This document shows, piece by piece, positions 38,040 through 45,712 of a stretch of 64,000 nt of DNA. A model generated the notes under the pieces. It saw only the letters and a program-made list of their open reading frames with translations. It did no database searches and was not told the origin of the DNA. Every line of letters begins with the position of its first letter. The stretch's first letter is position 1. The position numbers and the translations under genes were made by a program. This DNA comes from Aquificaceae bacterium (GTDB taxonomy: Bacteria > Aquificota > Aquificia > Aquificales > Aquificaceae), in the NCBI GenBank assembly GCA_027079305.1, contig JALWVU010000075.1, positions 30,729-94,728 on the forward strand. The letters are read 5' to 3'.

Positions 38040-38801
38040 TTAGTGGGCAAACACGCCCTCTTCTTCCATAACCTTCCTGAGGACCTGCTTGAACCTGTTC
38101 CAGTTCTTGGTCCTCGGGTGGAAGAGCATGTGCTTGGCGTTGAGTATGAGGAAGCCTATGTTCATGTTCTTTATGGGCTTTATGGCGAGCTGTTTGAGCC
38201 ACTCGGGAACTCCTCCCATGAAGGGGATGGGCTTCTTCAGGACGGGATCTTTCACAACCTGGTAGCCCTGCTTCTCTATCCATCCGAAGAGGAGTTCTCC
38301 GTCCTCTATCCTTCCGTATTCGTAAACGCTCTCGAGGAAGAACTTGTCGAACTTCTTGGAGGGATACTCCTCTATTATTCCCCTCTTGGCCATGACCCTC
38401 AGTATGGCCTTGAGGACCTCCTCAACGAGGACGCCCTTGGGACACCTGTGGGTGCACTTGTGGCAGGATACGCATCTCCACATGACGTCCGCGCGCTTCT
38501 GGAGCTCGTCTATGAGACCGAGCCTCGCCAGGTGTATGAAGTGTCTGGGGTTATACCTCTCGTCCCAGTAGTTGTGAACAGGACAGGAGGCGGTGCAGTA
38601 GGAGCACTGGTAGCACTGGAGTATTGTCTTGCCCTCGGGCTGTTCGAGGACCTCGTCGAGGAAGCTCAGATCGTAGTCCTCTATCACCCTCGGGAGGATT
38701 ATAAGGTTCCAGTCTCCGGAGACGTCGATACCATCGATGACGAGCCTTTCCTTTCTCAGGATCCTTTCCGGATCCACAAGGCTCCTTTCGTGAATTGCCA
38801 T
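38040..38801 (-). CDS. hdrC2: sHdr complex iron-sulfur subunit HdrC2
   Basis: The 253-residue protein contains two four-cysteine cluster motifs, CYQCSYCTASCP (about residues 60-71) and CVSCHKCTHRCP (about 108-119), plus the region between them seen in HdrC proteins. It conveys electrons between HdrA and HdrB within the cytoplasmic sHdr complex. It lies 20 nt before hdrB2, with an AGGAGGTG ribosome site, and 12 nt after the hyp gene. Confidence 0.92.
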   Translation of the reverse strand: MAIHERSLVDPERILRKERLVIDGIDVSGDWNLIILPRVIEDYDLSFLDEVLEQPEGKTILQCYQCSYCTASCPVHNYWDERYNPRHFIHLARLGLIDELQKRADVMWRCVSCHKCTHRCPKGVLVEEVLKAILRVMAKRGIIEEYPSKKFDKFFLESVYEYGRIEDGELLFGWIEKQGYQVVKDPVLKKPIPFMGGVPEWLKQLAIKPIKNMNIGFLILNAKHMLFHPRTKNWNRFKQVLRKVMEEEGVFAH

Positions 38802-38813
38802 CTCTCACACCTC

Positions 38814-39611
38814 CTAAGTGAATTCAACAGGCGCTCTGACTCCCAACAACCTCCTCGCCATAACTCCTGCTGGAGGGAAGAAACCCTTGGCGCTATGCAT
38901 GGTAGAGAGAGTCATGTAGTCCACGTAGGTGGCGTATATCATGGCAAGGAATATGTCCACGAATAGATACCCTTTAACCTTTATGCCAAACTCCTGAAGC
39001 TTCTCCGCTATCTGTTCGTAGACCTGCTTGAACTGCTCGTAGGTTTCCCCGTACATCCTCCTTCCTCTGCCTCCCGTAGGAGGCTCCTCTTTCAGGAAGA
39101 CTATCGCTCCCGTCTCGCTCTCGGGGTCCCATATCCAGCTGGTCCAGAGTATGTATCTGTCGGGAAAGGTAAAGTGCAGGAGCTCGGCGGCTATGTCCCT
39201 TGCGGACTTTCTGTCCACGCCCCTTATCTGTTTGGCAAACTCCTCTACCTTCTCCTCCCAGCTTCTCTCTACCTTCTTCTTCCTGAAGAAGCCTCCCTTC
39301 TCGTCTCCGTAGAGGAGGTCGCTGATAGCTTTCTTGAGCTTATCCACTCCGGTTTCCTCGATTATCTTCTTCCTCTTCCTTCTGGCGGCGAATATCCTCT
39401 CCAGAACCCTGTCGAGATCCTCTTCGGAGAGGGAAGGCAGCCTCTCTTTGGAGAGAGTCTCCTGAAAGAGCTGGGACTTTTCCAGAAGATCCTGGTAGAA
39501 CTCCTGGACGAACTCTTCACCTTCTCCGAGGATCTTAATCAGGTAGTCTCTGATCAGCGCATCGTCCAGCTGAACAGCCTTGAAGCCGCCTTCCCTCTTT
39601 TCTTCACTCAT
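38814..39611 (-). CDS. Uncharacterised sHdr-cluster protein (hyp)
   Basis: The 265-residue protein has no signal peptide, membrane helix or cysteine motif. The N-terminal half is charged and helical (EEDLDRVLERIFAARRKRKK), the C-terminal half more mixed (FPDRYILWTSWIWDPESETGAI) with a final YATYVDYMTLSTMHSAKGFF segment. A gene of unknown function at exactly this place, between hdrA and hdrC2, is a constant part of shdrC1B1AhypC2B2 clusters (established knowledge). Conservation of order argues for a structural or assembly role in the complex. Only 1 nt separates it from hdrA. Confidence 0.88.
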   Translation of the reverse strand: MSEEKREGGFKAVQLDDALIRDYLIKILGEGEEFVQEFYQDLLEKSQLFQETLSKERLPSLSEEDLDRVLERIFAARRKRKKIIEETGVDKLKKAISDLLYGDEKGGFFRKKKVERSWEEKVEEFAKQIRGVDRKSARDIAAELLHFTFPDRYILWTSWIWDPESETGAIVFLKEEPPTGGRGRRMYGETYEQFKQVYEQIAEKLQEFGIKVKGYLFVDIFLAMIYATYVDYMTLSTMHSAKGFFPPAGVMARRLLGVRAPVEFT

Positions 39612-39612
39612 A

Positions 39613-40671
39613 TCAAGCGGACACCTTAGCTCCTATAAATGTTGCAGCTTCAGCTCCCGCAGCCTCTCCTTCCGCGAGGGAGGACTCTATGTCTATAGGT
39701 CCCTTACAGGCTCCGGCTATGAACACACCAGGCTTGTTGGAGATTATGTTGGAACCAGAATCCTCCGCGGGAACGAGGAACTGGCTGTCGGGATCCTGGG
39801 CGAGGCCGAGTATCTTGGCTACCTTCTTGGTCCCTTCGGAGGGCTCCATTCCGAGAACGAGAACCACCAGATCCATGGGAACCTCCGCAGGTCTCTGGAC
39901 TATGGTATCCTCGTGCTTTACCCTGAGCCTTCCGTCCTGAGGGTTGTAAGTTATCTCGGCTATCCTGCCCCTCACGTATCTGACGCCGTATTTCTCCTGA
40001 GGCGCCCAGTAGAAGGGATACTCCCAGGTTCCATAGGTCCTAACGTCCATGTAGTAGCAGAAGACGTCCACGTCAGGATACTTCTCCCTTATCTCGGTTC
40101 CCTGGAGTCCGGAGAGGGCGCATCCGTATCTACAGCAGTGGACGTTGGTAACCCCGAGCTGTCTGTCCCTGGATCCGACGCAGAAGACGAAGGCGACCCT
40201 CTTGGGGAGCTGTCCGTTGGAGGGCCTGTAGAGCTTTCCTTCCCTGGAGAACATCTGCTCGAGCTCGAGGTTGGTTATAACGTCGGGGTATATCCCGTAG
40301 CCGAGCTCACCCTTCCTCTTGGCGTCGAAGTGCTGGAAGCCCGTGGCCACCACTATGGCCCCAACCTCGTGCTCCTCGCCGTTGGAGAGCTTCACCTTGA
40401 AGTTGGGAGCCTCTCCCTCGCAGGCTTCAAGCTCGACACCGAGCTTCACGTCCACGTTGGGATTGTTCTGGACCTCTTCGATAAAAGGTCCGATCACCTG
40501 CTGAGGAGTCATCTTACGGGGTATCAGGGTGTGGTAGTCCTCAAGAATGGGCCTACCACCGAGCTTCTGTTCCTTTTCCACAAGGATGGTGGGGATACCG
40601 AGTTTACCGAGGGTCCTTGCCGCAGCGAGTCCCGCAGGACCTCCACCCACTACCAGAACACTCTTTGCCAT
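39613..40671 (-). CDS. hdrA: sHdr complex flavoprotein HdrA
   Basis: The 352-residue FAD protein has the dinucleotide motif VVGGGPAGLAAARTLG (about residues 6-21), a second Rossmann ATG region (IVVATGFQ) and the cysteine-rich CVGSRDRQLG...HCCRYGC segment that holds an Fe-S cluster. It is far shorter than methanogen HdrA, as usual for sHdrA. It would act as the electron entry/exit flavin subunit. SD AAGGAGG. The gene follows hdrB1 by 65 nt, the largest gap within the core operon apart from promoters; no promoter is obvious in that gap. Confidence 0.92.
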   Translation of the reverse strand: MAKSVLVVGGGPAGLAAARTLGKLGIPTILVEKEQKLGGRPILEDYHTLIPRKMTPQQVIGPFIEEVQNNPNVDVKLGVELEACEGEAPNFKVKLSNGEEHEVGAIVVATGFQHFDAKRKGELGYGIYPDVITNLELEQMFSREGKLYRPSNGQLPKRVAFVFCVGSRDRQLGVTNVHCCRYGCALSGLQGTEIREKYPDVDVFCYYMDVRTYGTWEYPFYWAPQEKYGVRYVRGRIAEITYNPQDGRLRVKHEDTIVQRPAEVPMDLVVLVLGMEPSEGTKKVAKILGLAQDPDSQFLVPAEDSGSNIISNKPGVFIAGACKGPIDIESSLAEGEAAGAEAATFIGAKVSA

Positions 40672-40736
40672 CTCTAACCTCCTTGATCATAGGTTTATCG
40701 GAAGGGGGAGCGGGCACTCCCCCAGCCTATCCTGTT

Positions 40737-42074
40737 TTAAGACTTGAAGAGAGGCATATCCGCGGTAGCGGACCTCTTCCTCTTGAATCCGTCGGAGGTC
40801 TTGCTGTAAGGCTCGTAGAGGTCATACTCCTTGAAGAACTCGAGAAGCTCGTCGTATTTACCCTCTTTCTCGAGCTCGGAGATCTTCTTGACCGCGTCCT
40901 CCCACTCCTTCTTGAGCTCCTTCCAGTTGGTTATGCCCATCTTCTCCAGAAGGGGCTCGTAGTTGGAGCAGTTCCAGTAGAGCTGGACCACCTTGAAGGG
41001 ATGGGCACCGCATGCGAGGGCAGCGAACATAACGTCGGACATGACCGCTATGGGGTGATACATGCCGTGGGCCTTACCTATCCACTGGTTCTTCTCGAAG
41101 GTGGTGGTGCATCCAGTATCGTGGGTGACGATGAGGTCCGCCTTGACCTCCTCGGCTATGACCTTGAGCTTCCTCTGAATGGCGAAGGATCTGGTGAACT
41201 CCCTCTCGGTGAGGATGTGCCTGAATCCGAATCCACAGCAGTCATACCAGGTGGAGTAGTCAACCACCTGAGCACCGAGAGCCTTTATAACTGCGGTGGA
41301 AGCTGCAGGCCTCTGGCCGTTGTAAACCTCGGGATCGTAGGGGTAGTCGTCCGCCATCATCTTCCAGGTGTGGCAGGCGTTGTGTATGGCAACCCTTACG
41401 TTGGAGACGTCTATGCCTTTGGCCTTTCCTTCCTTCTCGTAGAGCTCCTTGATCTTGTGTCTCATAGCGTGGACCCACTCGGAGTAGTGGACCACCTCCT
41501 GAGGTATGACAATCCTTCCGTCTTCGGTAAGCCTTCCCAGCTTCTTGAGTATGGGCTTTACCGCGTCCCTGAGCTCTTTATTGAATATGAGCTGTTCCCT
41601 CGTCTCCTTGTAAGATCCGAAGGAGGTTCCACAGTGTATTAGGGGGTAGTATCCTGTCTTCCAAGCCTGGTGCATGTTCCTGAGCCAGACCGCAGCCAGA
41701 GCAACGGGGTTGGAGGTTCCAGATCCGTGGTAGTTCCAAGCTGTGCAGGAGGTCTGGTGAGGCTCGTTCAGGTAGTCGTAGCCGAACTTGTTCATGAACC
41801 AGAAGATGGACGCGGGGTATCCGGGTATGTTACCGCACTGACCGCAGGACTTGTGGTGCCAGAGCTTGGCGGCAGGTATGGTCTTTATCCTTCCGGTTCT
41901 GGTGTATACCTCAACGGGCTTGTTCTCCTCGGTGATTCTGTATACGAGGATCTCTCCCTTCTCCTCGAGTTCGTGCATCTCCTCGAAGAGATGATCGTAG
42001 TGAGAGTGTTTGTTCAGTATAGGAAAGGGTTCAGGATCCGCATATCTCAAGTATGGGCTCTTTCCATGTCCCAT
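40737..42074 (-). CDS. hdrB1: sHdr complex subunit HdrB1
   Basis: The 445-residue protein has HdrB-type cysteine clusters: KSCGQCG (about 75-81), NACHTWK, WYDCCGFGF and THDTGC, then WNCSNYE. It is longer than HdrB2, as in other sHdr systems. I set the start at the ATG 42074: AAAGGAGG stands 7 nt upstream, while the GTG two codons earlier nearly touches that site. It presumably binds a noncubane Fe-S cluster pair used for sulfur chemistry. It follows hdrC1 by 54 nt. Confidence 0.92.
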   Translation of the reverse strand: MGHGKSPYLRYADPEPFPILNKHSHYDHLFEEMHELEEKGEILVYRITEENKPVEVYTRTGRIKTIPAAKLWHHKSCGQCGNIPGYPASIFWFMNKFGYDYLNEPHQTSCTAWNYHGSGTSNPVALAAVWLRNMHQAWKTGYYPLIHCGTSFGSYKETREQLIFNKELRDAVKPILKKLGRLTEDGRIVIPQEVVHYSEWVHAMRHKIKELYEKEGKAKGIDVSNVRVAIHNACHTWKMMADDYPYDPEVYNGQRPAASTAVIKALGAQVVDYSTWYDCCGFGFRHILTEREFTRSFAIQRKLKVIAEEVKADLIVTHDTGCTTTFEKNQWIGKAHGMYHPIAVMSDVMFAALACGAHPFKVVQLYWNCSNYEPLLEKMGITNWKELKKEWEDAVKKISELEKEGKYDELLEFFKEYDLYEPYSKTSDGFKRKRSATADMPLFKS

Positions 42075-42128
42075 AATCACACCTCCTTTTGGTTTTTGTT
42101 CGGGGCACCAACCCCATTAATGAGCATA

Positions 42129-42863
42129 TTACTCTTCCTCCTCCTCTTCCATGAGCTCTTCCCACCTTTCCTCGTTCTCCTCAACTATGTCCATTATGAC
42201 GTTGTATAGGTTGGGATCGAGCTTCTCGAGCATCTCGAAGATGCCCGTTTCCCTCCAGATCTGATACATCTCTATGGCGGTCTCGAGGGATACCTCCCAA
42301 GCGGTCTTGACGGACTTTCCTACGTCGAAGGGTATGGCCATCCTCTTGGCCCTGAGGTTCTCCATGTTGTCGAGCATCTTGGGACCCCAGTCGGGGAAGA
42401 AGTCCGGCTGGAGCATGTCCGCGGAGAGCTGGTTTCCTGTGGTCATTACTTTGAGCAGAACCCTTCCGTAGGGCTTGAGAAGATCCTTGGTCGCCTCGAA
42501 GGCGTTTCTGACCGCAACCTCTCTCATTATGATCACGAGCCCGCCGGGGTTGTTCACGAAGGGGCACCTTATCCAGCAGGTAAAGCACTGGGAGCATGCC
42601 CAGATGTACTCGTGCATCATATCGTAGATGACTTCCACGTCCTCCTCGAGGAACCTCTGGACTATCTCCCTGGGGGAGTAGTCGAAGAATCTATTGGAAG
42701 GACAGGATGCGGTGCAAACTCCGCAGTTGAGGCATCCGAAGAGGAACTCTTTGAAACGGAAGTCGGATTTGACCTCCTCGTATATCCTGACCTTCTCCTC
42801 CCAAGGGACCTCCTTGGTCTTCTCAGATATAGGTATATTGTATCCGTAAGGGTGTCCTTCCAT
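42129..42863 (-). CDS. hdrC1: sHdr complex iron-sulfur subunit HdrC1
   Basis: The 244-residue protein has two cluster motifs, CLNCGVCTASCP (about residues 39-50) and CSQCFTCWIRCP (about 89-100), as in HdrC2. It is the first gene of the core hdr operon and has its own promoter and a strong AGGAGG site. The C-terminus ends in a run of glutamates, unusual for the family but not evidently functional. Confidence 0.92.
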   Translation of the reverse strand: MEGHPYGYNIPISEKTKEVPWEEKVRIYEEVKSDFRFKEFLFGCLNCGVCTASCPSNRFFDYSPREIVQRFLEEDVEVIYDMMHEYIWACSQCFTCWIRCPFVNNPGGLVIIMREVAVRNAFEATKDLLKPYGRVLLKVMTTGNQLSADMLQPDFFPDWGPKMLDNMENLRAKRMAIPFDVGKSVKTAWEVSLETAIEMYQIWRETGIFEMLEKLDPNLYNVIMDIVEENEERWEELMEEEEEE

Positions 42864-42891
42864 ATCAGCACCTCCTGAAAGTGATATGCTC

Positions 42892-42922
42892 AGATACTAA
42901 GTTAGTCTCTTTTAAGTGTGAA
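42892..42922 (-). promoter_or_regulatory. Promoter of hdrC1 with imperfect palindrome over the -10
   Basis: On the minus strand TTCACA (42917-42922), 17 nt, then TAGTAT (42894-42899) stand about 30 nt before the hdrC1 ATG. An A/T run lies just upstream and may act as an UP element. A 19-bp dyad (42892-42910, 8 of 9 pairs matching, core ACTAAGTTAGT) covers the -10 box, a good position for a repressor. Confidence 0.5.
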
Positions 42923-42979
42923 AACAAAAAAATTTTTTTATAGGTATATAAAAATATGCTTATAATCATATTTACAGAA

Positions 42980-42999
42980 GGGAGGGAAGAAACCCTCCC
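42980..42999 (-). terminator. Hairpin terminator after the tusA-dsrE genes
   Basis: GGGAGGG and CCCTCCC form a perfect 7-bp stem with a 6-nt loop just beyond the stop at 43007. On the minus strand the stem is followed by a short T/A-rich stretch (TTCTGTAAAT). It separates tusA-dsrE-dsrE from hdrC1. Confidence 0.6.
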
Positions 43000-43006
43000 C
43001 GTTGAT

Positions 43007-43432
43007 TTACAAGGATATGACAGCATACTCACCGCTCATCAGCTTGTCGAGGAAGGCAGCTCCACCGATTATGCCGTCGCAGAGTTCCTCGTTCACGTCC
43101 TCTTTCTTGTAAACGTCCGTGAGATCGAGAGAGGGAACGCAGAGGTATATCTTCACTCCCGCTTCCTTGGCCATCTTGATGAAATCGTATACGGTCTGCT
43201 CGACGCCGGGTCTTACCTTCACCTTCTTGGCGTTGTCCTTCATGAGGAGAAAGCCAGCCTCGGAGGTTATGACCATCTCCACCTCGTAGTCCATGGTGGT
43301 CGCCGCGGTGGCGAGGAAGAAGGGCGCACCAGCCTGAGGGTTTATAAGCTCGCCGGTGGTAGGCTCGGCCCTTTCGAAGAAGGGAACGGTGAGAATATAG
43401 AAGAGTAACTTTTCATACTCCTGTCCTGCCAT
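43007..43432 (-). CDS. DsrE-family protein (second copy)
   Basis: The 141-residue protein has the DsrE fold pattern with a Cys in VKIYLCVPSLDLTDVY (about residues 95-110) in the position of the sulfur-binding cysteine. The middle part (FFLATAATTMDYEVEMVITSEAG) is also typical. As part of the sulfur-relay set with TusA it would transfer sulfane sulfur toward the sHdr complex. SD TAGGAGGAG. It follows the 182-residue DsrE-like gene by 21 nt and ends at a terminator hairpin. Confidence 0.82.
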   Translation of the reverse strand: MAGQEYEKLLFYILTVPFFERAEPTTGELINPQAGAPFFLATAATTMDYEVEMVITSEAGFLLMKDNAKKVKVRPGVEQTVYDFIKMAKEAGVKIYLCVPSLDLTDVYKKEDVNEELCDGIIGGAAFLDKLMSGEYAVISL

Positions 43433-43453
43433 CAGACTCCTCCTAAAAAGTTT

Positions 43454-44002
43454 TTAAACGAAAATTATCATAGGTTTATCCGCCTCGAGAACGTAGTTGA
43501 TAAAGGTGGCAGCTCCCCCGGGAGGCTCAAGTCCGTCTATGAGATCCTCGTATTTGTATCCGAAGAGCTCCATAGTCATCTGACAGGGTATGAGCTTCAC
43601 GTCCGCATCTTTACAGAGTTCAAGAAGCTCCTCCACGGTAGCGACCCCGTGATCCTTCATGGTCTTCTTCATCATGGCGGTCATGAAGTCGGTCATGCCG
43701 GGTATAACACCCATCAGCTGGGGTGGGCCGGGGAATATTGCCTCCATGAGACCCGCCAGCTGACCCGCCACAGGGGTTTTCTTAACGGAAGGCGGGAAGG
43801 CCATGGGCATACCCGGATTTCCTACGGGAGCCACCTTGAGCTGTTTCATCTTCTCCTTGTGGATTATGTTGAGGCCGTAAAAAGTAAAGAAAATAGCGGT
43901 CTCTATACCTAAGGAGGCCGCAGTTGAGCCAAGGATGAGAGGAGGGTAAGCCCAATCGAGCGTTCCCTTAGATGCTATAATTGCGAGTCTCTCGGTTGCC
44001 AT
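43454..44002 (-). CDS. DsrE3-like sulfur carrier
   Basis: The 182-residue protein belongs to the longer DsrE-like branch (DrsE_2-type). IIASKGTLDWAYPPLILGSTAA opens the fold. The conserved Cys lies in VKLIPCQMTMELFGY (about residue 138), and an insert rich in Pro/Gly/Met (PGMPMAFPP) is characteristic. In sHdr organisms a DsrE3A-type protein accepts sulfur from a rhodanese and passes it to TusA (established). It follows tusA by 15 nt. SD AAGGAGGGG. Confidence 0.87.
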   Translation of the reverse strand: MATERLAIIASKGTLDWAYPPLILGSTAASLGIETAIFFTFYGLNIIHKEKMKQLKVAPVGNPGMPMAFPPSVKKTPVAGQLAGLMEAIFPGPPQLMGVIPGMTDFMTAMMKKTMKDHGVATVEELLELCKDADVKLIPCQMTMELFGYKYEDLIDGLEPPGGAATFINYVLEADKPMIIFV

Positions 44003-44017
44003 AGCTCCCCTCCTTTA

Positions 44018-44257
44018 TTATCCCTTCTTCTTGATGTAGTAGATGTATTTGCCCCCCTCTTCCACGGTTTCGAGGAGTTCGTGGCCGGTCCTCTGGCAGA
44101 AAGCGGGTATGTCAGCCTTGGATCCGGGATCGGTGGATATCACCTCGAGAACCTGACCGGGCTGGAGTTCCTCGAGGGCCTTTTTGGTCTTTAGAACAGG
44201 AAGAGGACAGTTAAGTCCAGAAGTATCGAGAGTCTTGTCAGCGGTTACGCTTGCCAT
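44018..44257 (-). CDS. tusA: TusA-family sulfur carrier
   Basis: The 79-residue protein has the TusA CPxP motif (NCPLPV, Cys17), which carries persulfide sulfur. The start is the ATG at 44257, since AAGGAGG lies 8 nt before it; a GTG three codons upstream would lie within the ribosome-binding region. It is the first gene of the sulfur-relay segment and divergent from the HTH-NosL regulator. Confidence 0.94.
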   Translation of the reverse strand: MASVTADKTLDTSGLNCPLPVLKTKKALEELQPGQVLEVISTDPGSKADIPAFCQRTGHELLETVEEGGKYIYYIKKKG

Positions 44258-44308
44258 ACTACTCACCTCCTTCTTGAGTTTCCAGAAGATCTCTTAGATT
44301 AGATTATC

Positions 44309-44336
44309 ACCATATTTTTATGAGCGGACCATTACT
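44309..44336 (-). promoter_or_regulatory. Candidate tusA promoter containing GGTCCGCT
   Basis: On the minus strand AGTAAT (44331-44336) is followed directly by GGTCCGCT (44323-44330), and TATGGT (44309-44314) completes a 16-nt-spaced promoter. The -35 match is poor. The placement mirrors that of the divergent regulator promoter. Confidence 0.33.
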
Positions 44337-44383
44337 TTTTATTAATAGAGGAATAATGCCCATTTATAGTTTACAGGTCCGCT
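44323..44383. promoter_or_regulatory. Pair of inverted AGCGGACC/GGTCCGCT sites in the tusA-regulator intergenic region
   Basis: The 8-mer AGCGGACC (44323-44330) is perfectly inverted as GGTCCGCT (44376-44383), 53 bp centre to centre, about five helical turns. Each copy lies just downstream of the putative -35 box of one of the two divergent promoters. They are probable binding sites for the adjacent HTH regulator. Confidence 0.5.
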
Positions 44384-44398
44384 GTCCTGCTGTATGTT
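44370..44398 (+). promoter_or_regulatory. Promoter of the HTH-NosL regulator gene
   Basis: TTTACA (44370-44375), 17 nt, TATGTT (44393-44398) end 8 nt before the ATG. There is no ribosome site, so the transcript may be leaderless. GGTCCGCT fills the first half of the spacer. An alternative TTAATA-17-TATAGT promoter lies at 44342-44370. Confidence 0.42.
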
Positions 44399-44406
44399 AA
44401 TTTAAC

Positions 44407-44970
44407 ATGAACAGGAAGGAGGAGATCCTCAGGCTTATAGAAGAGGGCTACACCACCGCCAAAGAGCTTGCCAGATACTTCGACGTCTCCCTTATGACCA
44501 TATACAGAACTCTGAGGGAGCTTGAAGAGGAAGGGAAGATAATCAGAAGGCACGGCACCATAGAGCTTAAGAAGGAAGAAGAACTAAAGGAGAACACCTG
44601 TGCGGTCTGTGGTAAGGACGTGGATCTGAGGCTCGCCTTTATATACATACTCAAAGGTGGTAAGAAAGTTCACACCTGCTGTGCCCACTGCGGTCTGATA
44701 GCCTACAGGACACTGAACTCCGACAAGGTTGAGATGGCCATAACGAGGGACTTTATAAGCTGTAATCCGGTAAACGCCTTCGCCGCCGTCTACGTGGTGG
44801 GAAGCTCCGTCTCACCCTGTTGCAACCCGCCAGCTTTCGTCTTTGCGGAGAAGGAGACCGCAGAGAAGTTCGCCAAAGGATTCGGAGGCTATATAACGGA
44901 CTTCAGCGAGGCGGTTGTCAAGATGGAAGAGTTAATGAAAAAGGGTCAAAGGGTCGATATAAACATATAA
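44407..44970 (+). CDS. DeoR-type HTH regulator fused to a cysteine-rich NosL-like domain
   Basis: The 187-residue protein starts with a winged helix-turn-helix (about residues 3-50; TTAKELARYFDVSLMTIYRTL). From residue 64 on it resembles NosL: CAVCGK, then CCAHCG, an ISCNPVNAFAAVYVVGSS segment, SPCCNPPAFVF and KFAKGFGGYI near the end. Eight cysteines (about 65, 68, 91, 92, 95, 119, 138, 139) could bind a metal or carry persulfides. NosL proteins bind Cu(I), but here the domain is cytoplasmic and fused to DNA-binding. Divergence from tusA and the two inverted sites suggest it controls sulfur-oxidation genes. It differs from the ArsR-type sHdrR known in Hyphomicrobium. Confidence 0.78.
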   Translation: MNRKEEILRLIEEGYTTAKELARYFDVSLMTIYRTLRELEEEGKIIRRHGTIELKKEEELKENTCAVCGKDVDLRLAFIYILKGGKKVHTCCAHCGLIAYRTLNSDKVEMAITRDFISCNPVNAFAAVYVVGSSVSPCCNPPAFVFAEKETAEKFAKGFGGYITDFSEAVVKMEELMKKGQRVDINI

Positions 44971-44983
44971 GGAGGATAAAGGA

Positions 44984-45712
44984 ATGGCTCTGGACTACCA
45001 GCCCCTTTACATACTCTCGGGAGGAATGCTCCTTCAGGAAAGGAAGCTCTCCACGATAACCAACAACCTCGCCAACGCGGACACACCCTCCTTTAAAAAG
45101 GACCTCCTCGAGATAGCCACCTGGTATACGGACATGGGAAACAAGATCCCGGACAGCTCTCCCGAGAATCCTACCAACAACTTCGTTTACTCTATGGTGA
45201 GCGGTGTCTTCACGGACCTGTCCCAGGGTCCCCTCAGACAAACGGGAAACGATCTCGATCTGGCGATAGAGGGAGAGGGGTTCTTTGCTGTGAGAACGCC
45301 CGAAGGTATAAGGTATACACGGAAGGGAAACTTCAGACTCGACTCGGAGGGTTATCTGATCACCGAGGAGGGCTACAGGGTTCTCGATAGGAATCAAAAC
45401 GACATAAAGATTATCGGGAACAAGGTTGAGTTCGATCTGGAAGGGAACCTTTACGTGGACGGGAACCTTCAGACCACCCTCGGTGTGTGGAACCTGCAGA
45501 ATCCCGGTAAGGCGGGGTTCGATCTTTTCACGGGAACTCCCCAGCCAGCCCAGAACTTCAGGATCCTTCAGGGTTTCCTCGAGCAGTCGAACGTCAATCC
45601 TATAGTGGAGATGGTAAGGCTCATAGAGACCTCCCGTGCTCACGAGGTCTACGCAAGGCTTGTTCAGGCGGTAGACGAGGTTCAGGGAAGGGTGAACACT
45701 ATAGTTCGTTAA
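44984..45712 (+). CDS. flgF: Flagellar basal-body rod protein, FlgF-like
   Basis: The 242-residue protein has the FlgF/FlgG layout: an N-terminal helix with NNLANADTPSFKK (about residues 26-38), a central NDLDLAIEGEGFFAV and RKGNFRLDSEGYLIT, and the C-terminal LEQSNVNPIVEMVRLIETSRAHE helix. Length and start favour FlgF over FlgG. It forms part of the flagellar rod. It begins 13 nt after the HTH-NosL gene with SD AAGGAGGATAAAGG, so the two are probably co-transcribed. No other flagellar gene is in the window. Confidence 0.85.
   Translation: MALDYQPLYILSGGMLLQERKLSTITNNLANADTPSFKKDLLEIATWYTDMGNKIPDSSPENPTNNFVYSMVSGVFTDLSQGPLRQTGNDLDLAIEGEGFFAVRTPEGIRYTRKGNFRLDSEGYLITEEGYRVLDRNQNDIKIIGNKVEFDLEGNLYVDGNLQTTLGVWNLQNPGKAGFDLFTGTPQPAQNFRILQGFLEQSNVNPIVEMVRLIETSRAHEVYARLVQAVDEVQGRVNTIVR

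Noticed and set aside
39580..40677. Long open frame on the plus strand over hdrA
   Set aside because: It mirrors the hdrA reading frame and has no ribosome site or motif.
44984..45712. Assignment as flgG
   Set aside because: The 242-residue length and N-terminal sequence fit FlgF better; FlgG is typically about 260 residues and more conserved at its start.
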